Part shown: piece after piece, positions 1 through 5,658 of the stretch
Layout of the letters: each line of letters starts with the position of its first letter
Numbering within the stretch: the first letter of the stretch is position 1
Source: Lentisphaerota bacterium
GTDB taxonomy: Bacteria > Verrucomicrobiota > Kiritimatiellia > RFP12 > UBA3636
Assembly (NCBI GenBank): GCA_012511845.1
Contig: JAAZFF010000048.1
Location: forward strand, 1 to 9,083
Direction: 5' to 3'
DNA length: 9,083 bases
The notes under the pieces: generated by a model
Told to the model about the DNA's origin: nothing
Databases searched by the model: none
Seen by the model: the letters and a program-made list of their open reading frames with translations, nothing else
Position numbers and translations under genes: made by a program

Positions 1-61
1 CCCCCAGGCTTGGCAACCACATAGCCGCTGCCTCGCCCTACCCGATGCCGATTCCGCCCGG

Positions 62-100
62 GAAAACTGCACACTGCCCACTGCTCACTGCCCGAAGGGC
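62..100 (+). repeat. 39-bp period-7 repeat, copy A1
   Basis: The element opens with GAAA and continues as four units of seven bases, each beginning ACTG (66-72, 73-79, 80-86, 87-93). It ends in a small GCCC-GAA-GGGC hairpin (90-100). By direct alignment it matches the reverse complement of 502-540 at 35 of 39 positions. The role is unknown. It could be a dispersed intergenic repeat or a relic of a small non-autonomous element. Confidence 0.75.
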
Positions 101-103
101 TTA

Positions 104-149
104 GTCCACTCTGTCCTGTTTGTCTCATATGTCCTATTCCGTCCCTAAC
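104..149 (+). repeat. Period-9 degenerate tandem repeat, copy B1
   Basis: Five consecutive units start with GTCC or GTCT at 104, 113, 122, 131 and 141. The spacing is nine bases, with one extra base before the last unit. Only the leading GTC is constant and the following six bases vary. A related array in the opposite orientation lies at 583-613. No coding potential is apparent. Confidence 0.65.
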
Positions 150-176
150 TCCTGGCTCATAGCTTCCAACTCCCTT
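149..176 (+). repeat. Period-7 CT-led tandem repeat
   Basis: Four seven-base units each start with CT (149, 156, 163, 170) and are rich in C and A. The array runs directly into the -35 box of the promoter ahead of the fmdB-like gene. It is more degenerate than the ACTG arrays, so the periodicity is less certain. Confidence 0.45.
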
Positions 177-202
177 GAGTTTACCGACAGTTTTACTATA
201 AT
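175..202 (+). promoter_or_regulatory. Sigma70-type promoter for the fmdB-like gene
   Basis: TTGAGT (175-180) and a perfect TATAAT (197-202) are separated by 16 bp. Transcription would start near 209, giving a leader of roughly 50 nt before the ATG at 257. The -35 box overlaps the end of a CT-led micro-repeat. Confidence 0.6.
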
Positions 203-256
203 ACTGCGGTCATAAAGTTTTATTTTGTCAAAATCTATTTGCTAGGAGAGAGTAAG

Positions 257-481
257 ATGCCTGTTTTCGAATATAAATGTCAAAAATGCGAGAAATCGTT
301 TGATTATCTCGCCAGAACCCTGAGTGACAAGCCGGACGCATGCCCCGAATGCGGATCCAAAAAACTGGTAAAGCAATTATCGAGCTTTTCAGCTTCCGTA
401 AAATCCGGTAGCTCCGCTTCCTGCTCAATGGGAAGCTGCAGCACCCCGACATGCTCGACAGGTACATGCCCGTTCGGCTAA
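257..481 (+). CDS. FmdB family zinc ribbon protein
   Basis: A 74-residue protein of the FmdB / putative regulatory protein family. It starts MPVFEYKC and has two CxxC knuckles (C8/C11 and C29/C32) that would bind one zinc ion. Family members are usually 60-110 residues long and their biochemical role is poorly defined. The name comes from a proposed regulator of formamidase/amide genes and should not be read as a proven function. The tail (residues 42-74) is rich in Ser, Gly and Thr. It has four further cysteines spaced exactly five apart (C56, C61, C66, C71). The ATG at 257 is chosen because AGGAGAG (244-250) lies just upstream and because the family begins MPxYxYxC. An in-frame TTG at 239 would add six residues and lacks a ribosome site. 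The gene stands alone between inverted repeats, with its own promoter. Confidence 0.9.
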   Translation: MPVFEYKCQKCEKSFDYLARTLSDKPDACPECGSKKLVKQLSSFSASVKSGSSASCSMGSCSTPTCSTGTCPFG

Positions 482-491
482 ACACCCTCTT

Positions 492-503
492 GCCCTACCT
501 TGC
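492..503 (+). repeat. GCCCTACCTTGC motif, copy 1
   Basis: This 12-base string begins ten bases after the fmdB-like stop and recurs identically at 662-673. The core GCCCTACC is also present at 35-42. It abuts the inverted 39-bp repeat at 502-540, so the intergenic repeats appear to come in mosaic blocks. Confidence 0.5.
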
Positions 504-540
504 CCCTCGGGCAGTGAACAGTAGGCAGTGGGCAGTTTTC
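502..540 (-). repeat. 39-bp period-7 repeat, inverted copy A2
   Basis: Reverse complement of the A1 element with four differences. Read on the minus strand it shows GAAA, then four seven-base ACTG units, then a GCCC-GAG-GGGC hairpin. Together with A1 it brackets the fmdB-like gene as an inverted pair 439 bp apart, outer edge to inner edge reversed. The hairpin lies about 20 nt beyond the fmdB stop but has no T run directly after it, so it is not called a terminator. Confidence 0.75.
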
Positions 541-582
541 TCATGCGCTGCAAACCGCCGCGGATGAGAGGCAGCCTCTACA

Positions 583-613
583 GGACGAACAGGACAGGGT
601 GGCCGGGGTGGAC
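583..613 (-). repeat. Period-9 degenerate tandem repeat, inverted copy B2
   Basis: On the minus strand the units begin GTCC, GGCC, GTCC and GTCC at nine-base spacing (first bases at 613, 604, 595 and 586). This is the same pattern as at 104-149, and it includes the shared string GTCCTGTT. It is embedded in GC-rich non-coding sequence. Confidence 0.6.
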
Positions 614-641
614 AAATCCTCCCCGGACGCTCGGCAGCCAC

Positions 642-673
642 GGCGCGCTACGGAGAGCGTCGCCCTACCTTGC
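642..673 (+). repeat. GC-rich hairpin followed by GCCCTACCTTGC motif, copy 2
   Basis: GGCGCGCT (642-649) pairs with AGCG and CGCC (656-659 and 661-664), with one bulged T and a six-base loop. The right arm runs into the second GCCCTACCTTGC string (662-673). The combination resembles a dispersed palindromic repeat unit. Function is unknown. Confidence 0.45.
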
Positions 674-682
674 TCAGCAGTT

Positions 683-718
683 AAACATTTCAATATGGTC
701 AATATGTTCAATAGGGTC
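683..718 (+). repeat. Period-9 AT-rich tandem repeat, array C
   Basis: Four nine-base units begin with AA and end in TC (683-691, 692-700, 701-709, 710-718). Units two to four have the form AATAnGkTC. Shifted by three bases, the array follows the same GTC/TTC-plus-six pattern as the B arrays but with AT-rich filler, so the two may share an origin. Confidence 0.6.
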
Positions 719-737
719 AGTTGGCTGAGGGCCGTGA

Positions 738-769
738 AAAAACTGCCCACTGCACACTGATCACTGGCA
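738..769 (+). repeat. Period-7 repeat, copy A3
   Basis: AAAA followed by four ACTG-led seven-base units (742-748, 749-755, 756-762, 763-769), in the same orientation as A1. The 3' hairpin differs: here it is CGGC-TT-GCCG (770-779). With A2 it forms a second inverted pair around a gene-free stretch. Confidence 0.65.
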
Positions 770-773
770 CGGC

Positions 774-800
774 TTGCCGGGCCCTCCTGGCTGCTATAAT
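774..800 (+). promoter_or_regulatory. Upstream extended -10 promoter candidate for purC
   Basis: TGCTATAAT (792-800) is a perfect extended -10 element. A weak -35 (TTGCCG, 774-779) lies 15 bp upstream, close to ideal spacing. It sits immediately after the A3 repeat and would give a leader of about 135 nt. Confidence 0.4.
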
Positions 801-837
801 ATTTTTAAAAAAAAGCACACTATCGCTGCCGATATTT

Positions 838-846
838 TGATATAAT
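838..846 (+). promoter_or_regulatory. Downstream extended -10 promoter candidate for purC
   Basis: TGATATAAT (838-846) is a second perfect extended -10 element. No recognisable -35 box is present, which such promoters can tolerate. Transcription would start near 853, leaving an 88-nt leader. That leader holds a palindrome CGATATCG (862-869) and a weak AAGGC/GCCTT pair (873-877 with 892-896). I do not recognise a purine riboswitch in it. Confidence 0.45.
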
Positions 847-909
847 GCAACAATGCAAAGCCGATATCGAAGAAGGCATTTTTATTATGGCGCCTTTATT
901 AGCATAACA

Positions 910-920
910 GGGCAGTTTTC
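910..920 (-). repeat. Isolated edge of the period-7 repeat
   Basis: GGGCAGTTTTC is identical to the outer edge of copy A2 (530-540). It is one ACTG unit plus the AAAA flank on the minus strand, 21 bases before the purC start codon. It may be a decayed repeat copy or chance. Confidence 0.3.
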
Positions 921-940
921 AATTTTAGCGGAGCAAAAGT

Positions 941-1774
941 ATGGCAGGCAAAAGATTAATATACAGCGGCAAGTCAAAAGATGTTTACGAGATTACCGAC
1001 GGTGAATATGCCGGCAAGTTTTCCCTCGTTTTTACCGACAAGGCTACAGGATACATTGCCGATGACGGAACTGTGGTTTTTGATCCGGGTCGCGATGTGG
1101 TTGTCGGCGAAATACCCGGGAAAGGCGCAATAGCATGCCGCTTTGCCGCTCATTTTTTCGAACTGCTGAAGAGCAAGGGGATCCCTTCCCACTACATTAC
1201 CACTATAAGCGAAAATGAAATGATTGTTGAGCCGGCTGACGCACTTTCCATGTTGCCGCAACCCGATCTCGAAGGCGCAACCCCCTTGGAAAATCTTGAA
1301 TTCACATGGCGCAATAATGCCACAGGCAGCTTCTGGAGGCGGTATCCTTTCGTAAAACCTGGTCAAAACCTGAAATGCCTCGTTGAAATATGGACAAAAG
1401 GCGATGTCGACGTTTTGATCACAGCTGAAGCACTTGAGGAAAGCGGTGCCCTCTCCTGCGAGGAGATTAAAGACTGTATCAAGCTCGTCCAGGATATTGC
1501 TTATATAGTTTCGGAAGATTTTGCCTCAAAGGGTCTTCATGTACTGGACGGCAAATTCGAACTGGGCAGGCTGCGCGACGGCGATGGAAAAATAGTGATA
1601 ATCGAAGAAATATCGCCCGATGTTCTGCGGGTATGCGATGGCTATACCCCCGGCGAAAACGGCGACTGCGATATCTGGCGGGAGTGTACAGTTACTTCAT
1701 GCAAAAACGGTAAACGGAGCATTAAGCAGAAACGTCAGGTACCGGCAAAGGATTTTGTATCTGTTTTTCTCTGA
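941..1774 (+). CDS. purC: Phosphoribosylaminoimidazole-succinocarboxamide synthase (SAICAR synthase)
   Basis: A 277-residue cytosolic enzyme. It joins aspartate to CAIR using ATP, giving SAICAR in de novo purine synthesis. Visible family landmarks, in order: the N-terminal nucleotide-binding strand and loop YSGKSKDVY (8-16); KGAIACRFAAHFFELLKSKGIPSHYI, matching the family's KG...GIPTH segment; WRNNATGSFWRRYP, matching RNxxAGSxxRR; VLDGKFELG, matching VDxKxEFG; and EEISPDVLRVCDG, matching DEISPDxxRxWD. Length is within the usual 230-300. The Asp that usually opens the DExSPD motif is Glu here, and the sequence is clearly divergent from E. coli PurC. The ATG at 941 follows a modest GCGGAG site (928-933). 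Two extended -10 promoters lie upstream. No other purine gene is nearby, and the GH5 gene follows after 44 bp. Confidence 0.9.
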   Translation: MAGKRLIYSGKSKDVYEITDGEYAGKFSLVFTDKATGYIADDGTVVFDPGRDVVVGEIPGKGAIACRFAAHFFELLKSKGIPSHYITTISENEMIVEPADALSMLPQPDLEGATPLENLEFTWRNNATGSFWRRYPFVKPGQNLKCLVEIWTKGDVDVLITAEALEESGALSCEEIKDCIKLVQDIAYIVSEDFASKGLHVLDGKFELGRLRDGDGKIVIIEEISPDVLRVCDGYTPGENGDCDIWRECTVTSCKNGKRSIKQKRQVPAKDFVSVFL

Positions 1775-1818
1775 TTCAATTTTCAGCTCAGTGCGTTGAG
1801 ATCAGTACGGCGGCACAG

Positions 1819-3330
1819 ATGGAGTGTTTAACATTGCGTAAAAAATTATCAATAGGACTACTGGGAATGGCATTAACAATAAATAGTTTTGCTGACATTG
1901 CTGATACAGCAATCGACTGGCGACCTGCCGAACGCTGGCGCGGCTTCAATCTGCTCGGGATGTTTTACGACAGCGGTCAAGAGCCTTCTTTCAGCGAAGA
2001 AGAATTTTCCATGATAAGTGAATTCGGCTTCAACTTTGTCCGCCTGCCGCTCGATTATCGATTCTGGATAAAGGATGGAAACTGGGATGAAATCAACGAG
2101 GAACGAATAAAGCCAATCGACCGGGCGGTGGAATTTGGAAAAAAATACGGCATCCACGTTCAGATCTGCTTTCACAGGGCGCCCGGTTATACCGTTGCCA
2201 GACCATACGAAAAAATGAATCTCTTCAAGGATGAAGAGGCTTTGCAGGCTTGTATCAAACATTGGCGTTTTTTTGCTGAACGTTACAAGGGCATACCGAA
2301 TGAACAACTCAGCTTCAACCTTTTCAATGAGCCGGGCAACGTTAAACCTGAAGTATATGCCGTGGTTGCACAAAGACTCACCGATGCAATACGCGAAACA
2401 GACCCCGGGCGCTACATCATCGCTGACGGCATCGAATGGGGCAGAAAGCAGGTGGAAGAACTGTTTTCCCTGAATGTCGGGCAGGCTGCCAGAGGCTACG
2501 AGCCCATGTCTATTTCGCATTACAAGGCAAACTGGGTGTCGATTCCCTCAGTAGAACCATGCTGGCCGCTGACAGATGCCGCAACAACACCGCTATACGG
2601 TCCGGTTAAAGAAGAGTGGAGCAAACCATTGGAAATCAAAGATCTGCCACCATGTCATGTAGTAATCCAGCCCGGAATGATTTCAGGCAATGTCACAGTA
2701 ACAGCTTATGCCGACGGAGCAGAGCTTGCATCTTTTGGTTTAATTCCGGGCGAAGGTGATAAATGGACAAATGTTTCGTATAAACCCGAATGGAAAGTTA
2801 CGCAGGCGCAATATACGGGCACGCTGGAATTCAAGGTTCCTGCCAATACTGATACGGTCTCCATAGCCGTTACAAATGGCGACTGGGCAGCAATCGACAA
2901 ACTTGAAATTACAGATGAGAGCGGGCAGAAAGCCCTGTTGCCGATGGTGAATCGCTGGGGTGAAACCAATAAGCCATTTTTCTTCAAAGGATTCAATGCG
3001 CACCCTCCCCTGCAACTTGCCGACAGGCCGGATAGCGGTGAGGAATATTTACGCGAAATCTTTCTTGCCAACTGGCAGAAAGCTTTTGACGCCGATATTT
3101 TTGTCATGGTCGGGGAATTCGGAGCCTACAACCGCACTCCTCACGGTATAGTCCTAGAATGGATGGAAGATAACATGCGTATATGGAAAGAACTGGATAT
3201 CGGATGGGCGTTGTGGAATTTCAGCGGAACATTCGGTATACTGGACAGCGGCAGGACTGATGTACAATACGAAGATTACAAGGGTCATAAACTCGACCGC
3301 AAGATGCTGGAACTATTGCAACGCTACTGA
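1819..3330 (+). CDS. Secreted glycoside hydrolase family 5 enzyme with an inserted beta-rich domain
   Basis: A 503-residue protein with an N-terminal signal peptide (basic RKK at 7-9, hydrophobic core to about 24, likely cleavage after SFA at residue 25). GH5 landmarks: FVRLP (73-77) with the conserved Arg75; CFHR (117-120); FNLFNEP (166-172), with Glu171 the predicted acid/base; SHYK (233-236) for the conserved His and Tyr; VGEFG (431-435), with Glu433 the predicted nucleophile; and ALWNFSG (464-470) for the substrate-stacking Trp. It would cleave a beta-linked polysaccharide such as glucan or mannan outside the cytoplasm; the exact substrate cannot be read. About 200 residues separate the His/Tyr strand from the nucleophile, far more than in a typical GH5. 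Residues 262-375 look like an inserted beta-sandwich. The ATG at 1819 has no clear ribosome site. An in-frame TTG at 1834 with GGAG nine bases upstream (1821-1824) is a good alternative and gives a tidier signal peptide starting MRKKLS. GH16 follows downstream. Confidence 0.88.
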   Translation: MECLTLRKKLSIGLLGMALTINSFADIADTAIDWRPAERWRGFNLLGMFYDSGQEPSFSEEEFSMISEFGFNFVRLPLDYRFWIKDGNWDEINEERIKPIDRAVEFGKKYGIHVQICFHRAPGYTVARPYEKMNLFKDEEALQACIKHWRFFAERYKGIPNEQLSFNLFNEPGNVKPEVYAVVAQRLTDAIRETDPGRYIIADGIEWGRKQVEELFSLNVGQAARGYEPMSISHYKANWVSIPSVEPCWPLTDAATTPLYGPVKEEWSKPLEIKDLPPCHVVIQPGMISGNVTVTAYADGAELASFGLIPGEGDKWTNVSYKPEWKVTQAQYTGTLEFKVPANTDTVSIAVTNGDWAAIDKLEITDESGQKALLPMVNRWGETNKPFFFKGFNAHPPLQLADRPDSGEEYLREIFLANWQKAFDADIFVMVGEFGAYNRTPHGIVLEWMEDNMRIWKELDIGWALWNFSGTFGILDSGRTDVQYEDYKGHKLDRKMLELLQRY

Positions 3331-3347
3331 AAAAGAAAAACATAGTA

Positions 3348-3377
3348 TTGACGTACATCGCATTCTCCATTTACAAT
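3348..3377 (+). promoter_or_regulatory. Sigma70-type promoter for the GH16 gene
   Basis: TTGACG (3348-3353) and TACAAT (3372-3377) each match consensus at five of six positions and are 18 bp apart. They lie in the 115-bp gap between the two hydrolase genes. Transcription would start near 3384, about 62 nt before the ATG at 3446. The GH16 gene, and perhaps the downstream genes, could therefore be expressed apart from GH5. Confidence 0.55.
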
Positions 3378-3445
3378 CTAGAGCGCAATTACAACCAGAT
3401 ACTTTCAGTATTTATTTCAACAACCATCAAGACAGGTTCAATTCC

Positions 3446-5653
3446 ATGAGAAGAAAACATTTGCTGAATACTTTTGCAGCAGCTGCATTACGAATATTTA
3501 TGCTGCTAACATTGGGGGTTATGATGACACTGGAAACAAAAGCAGATATATCTGAAGAATATCCCGACTTCTATACCGGTGCAGAAGGCACGAATACGAA
3601 GGGCATTAATTTTGTTCAGTCCATAACCGTTCTTGCACCCGAGTACTGCTCTTCTGTAATGGGCGATTTTACCGTTGTTTTCAAAGCTCCCGGCATGAAG
3701 TACATAAAGGCATTCTGCTGGCGGCAGCCGACTGATAAGAACCCCGGCAAATGGGGGCACGATGCAGTATTGGCTGATATGGAACTCAAAGAAGGCGAAA
3801 TGGGCAAGTTTGTTGTAAAAGGCGACGAATTTCCAAACGGGCCCATGACAATACGCATCCACGCCAAAGACGATAAAAACAAACAGGACATTTGCGAACT
3901 CCAGCTTTACAATCTCGGCGGCGTTAAATGGAACCAGGGAATACCAGACAGGGATCCCCCTGGCGCTGCCGGCATGGCTCGTGTTTTTGCCGACGATTTT
4001 GACGGTCCGCTCTCTATTTCACCTGATGGCATGAACGCCCGCTACGCTGCACATAAAACGGGAGGCGGAGATTTCAGCGGTTGGCAGTTCTCCGACCCTC
4101 ACGGCGAAAATCAGCCCTTTGCACAACGTGACACATTTTTACGCATTCATGCATCCAAGCCTCTGGGCACTCAGGGACGTTCAGGAATTCTATCGTCCCT
4201 GCGACCCGACGGCACAGGCGTGGCAGTGTCCATTCCATCATACTTCGAATGTCGTTTCGTGGCACAGTCCGCACCGGGAACATGGCCGGCATTCTGGACG
4301 CTGACAAAAAACACAATCGGAATGGATAAAAATGACCCCACCTTTGAAAAAATCTCAAAAATGGGCTCAGATGAGCTCGACATAGTCGAAGCATACGGCG
4401 GATACGGTCATAAAAACCCGAATTCAGGCGGAGTCTACAGTAGCGTAAGCCACTTCTGGGGACAGCCCAAGCCCGACTGGAATCAAAGAAAACTCGCCGA
4501 CGGCTCCGAAAATACCGATTTCAAACCGTCAAGCTTCAGGACAGACACCCTTCAGCTTGGTGGAAAATCCTCCTGGTCGTGGACCTTCCATACTTACGGA
4601 CTTGCCATAACTGAAACAGATACCATTTACTATTTCGACGACATTGAAATAGGTCGTCATCCCACAGGCGAAGTTTCAAAGGCGCTGCCGGCATGGTTTT
4701 TAATAAATTACTCCATCGGCGGCATCAGCGGATGGCAGATTGATATGGAGCGCTATGGAAATAAAACCGACATGTGGGTTGACTTCGTTCGAGTCTACTC
4801 CGGCTGCGTTCAGGCACCGGAAGTGTCGGCATCCGGATTCCCCGGCGCAAAGCCTGCTGTAGTTACAATGTCTGCATCTACACGAGGTGCAGAAATCAGA
4901 TACACATTGGATGGCTCAGAGCCTTCTGAAAAATCAACGCTCTACACCTCCCCCGTTTCAGTATCACAGCCATGTACAATAAAAGTAAGGGGATTCGGTA
5001 AAAACCTCAAGCCGAGCCCCGTAACAGAATACATCCTCACCACACCGCCCGGCGTACAGGGGAGTATCGGCATAAACTTCGTCACGGACATGGCAGATTC
5101 CGAACAGGCACTGGCTCCCGGGGATGTGACGGGAATAGCCCCGTACATCCAGGGCAACTGGAACAACGTGCTTGCAGGCACAAAAACAACTTCACGTTTC
5201 TCTACTTCTGACGGAGCAACCTCTCCCGTAACGCTCAACATTGAAGGCGAAGCGAAGCCTGAGAAAGGTGAGCCATGGGGCTTCAGCGGCAACGACAGAC
5301 GCCTGAAGCGCGGGAACCTTGTTTCCAATCCTCGCTTTACCCTTGCAGGTATTCCCTATGCCAAATACGATGTCGTGGTAATTCTCGGCGCCGGAATCCA
5401 CAACGTACAGGGCGAAATACACCTTGCTGAAGCCGAATCCGGCAATCATATAGACGCCTTCTCATTCGATTACGGCTGGAACGGCGGACAACATGCAATT
5501 GCAACCACAAAACCCGGTGAAGCTGCAAAAAACACCAACTACATTGTATTCAGGAATGTTACTCAAAAAGATATAACTATAACGATGAAGTGGGGATCAG
5601 GCAAAGGTTGGACAGGTGTTGCAGCAATACAGATAGTACCGCAAAAAGATTAG
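3446..5653 (+). CDS. Secreted multidomain glycoside hydrolase family 16 enzyme
   Basis: A 735-residue exported protein. Signal peptide: MRRKH, a hydrophobic stretch 11-28, likely cleavage after TKA (33). Residues 43-157 form a beta-rich, Ig-like N-terminal domain. The GH16 catalytic domain spans about 178-452. It contains GTWPAFW (278-284), the catalytic motif ELDIVE (310-315; Glu310 predicted nucleophile, Glu315 acid/base), HTYGLAITETDTIYYFDD (382-399) and the closing strand WVDFVRVY. The ExDxxE spacing is that of laminarinases, agarases and kappa-carrageenases rather than xyloglucan enzymes, so a beta-1,3-glucan or marine galactan is plausible. Residues 456-532 match chitobiase C-terminal (CHB_HEX_C) domains, with IRYTLDGSEPS at 484-494. 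Residues 538-733 form a further domain with GINF (542-545) and NWNN (571-574) that I cannot assign; it may bind carbohydrate. The ATG at 3446 is chosen over an upstream in-frame ATG at 3260, which lies inside GH5 and would bury the signal peptide. The ribosome site is weak (AGG). The stop overlaps a possible GTG start of argF. Confidence 0.9.
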   Translation: MRRKHLLNTFAAAALRIFMLLTLGVMMTLETKADISEEYPDFYTGAEGTNTKGINFVQSITVLAPEYCSSVMGDFTVVFKAPGMKYIKAFCWRQPTDKNPGKWGHDAVLADMELKEGEMGKFVVKGDEFPNGPMTIRIHAKDDKNKQDICELQLYNLGGVKWNQGIPDRDPPGAAGMARVFADDFDGPLSISPDGMNARYAAHKTGGGDFSGWQFSDPHGENQPFAQRDTFLRIHASKPLGTQGRSGILSSLRPDGTGVAVSIPSYFECRFVAQSAPGTWPAFWTLTKNTIGMDKNDPTFEKISKMGSDELDIVEAYGGYGHKNPNSGGVYSSVSHFWGQPKPDWNQRKLADGSENTDFKPSSFRTDTLQLGGKSSWSWTFHTYGLAITETDTIYYFDDIEIGRHPTGEVSKALPAWFLINYSIGGISGWQIDMERYGNKTDMWVDFVRVYSGCVQAPEVSASGFPGAKPAVVTMSASTRGAEIRYTLDGSEPSEKSTLYTSPVSVSQPCTIKVRGFGKNLKPSPVTEYILTTPPGVQGSIGINFVTDMADSEQALAPGDVTGIAPYIQGNWNNVLAGTKTTSRFSTSDGATSPVTLNIEGEAKPEKGEPWGFSGNDRRLKRGNLVSNPRFTLAGIPYAKYDVVVILGAGIHNVQGEIHLAEAESGNHIDAFSFDYGWNGGQHAIATTKPGEAAKNTNYIVFRNVTQKDITITMKWGSGKGWTGVAAIQIVPQKD

Positions 5654-5658
5654 TGAAA

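Noticed and set aside
502..512. Rho-independent terminator after the fmdB-like gene
   Set aside because: GCCC-CTC-GGGC has a stem of only four pairs and no T run follows it directly. The TTTT at 536-539 is too far away.
528..750. Overlapping 66- and 69-residue open frames on both strands in the gap between the fmdB-like gene and purC
   Set aside because: They run through the repeat arrays and hairpin, have no recognisable domain and show no good ribosome site. Open frames arise easily in GC-rich repeats with a period divisible by three.
62..769. A CRISPR array
   Set aside because: The repeats are degenerate, have periods of 7 and 9 bases, lack unique spacers of 30-40 bases, and no cas gene is near.
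853..940. Purine or other riboswitch in the purC leader
   Set aside because: Only a short palindrome and a five-pair stem with a 14-base loop are visible. None of the conserved purine-riboswitch core is recognisable.
1873..2520. A 215-residue open frame on the minus strand
   Set aside because: It lies wholly inside the GH5 gene, whose catalytic motifs are intact. Its translation matches no family I recognise.
3260..3445. N-terminal extension of the GH16 protein by 62 residues
   Set aside because: The extra residues overlap the end of GH5, include the promoter region and would place a clear signal peptide inside the protein.
5590..5658. Longer argF start inside the GH16 gene
   Set aside because: The added residues have no counterpart in ornithine carbamoyltransferases and overlap the GH16 coding end in another frame.
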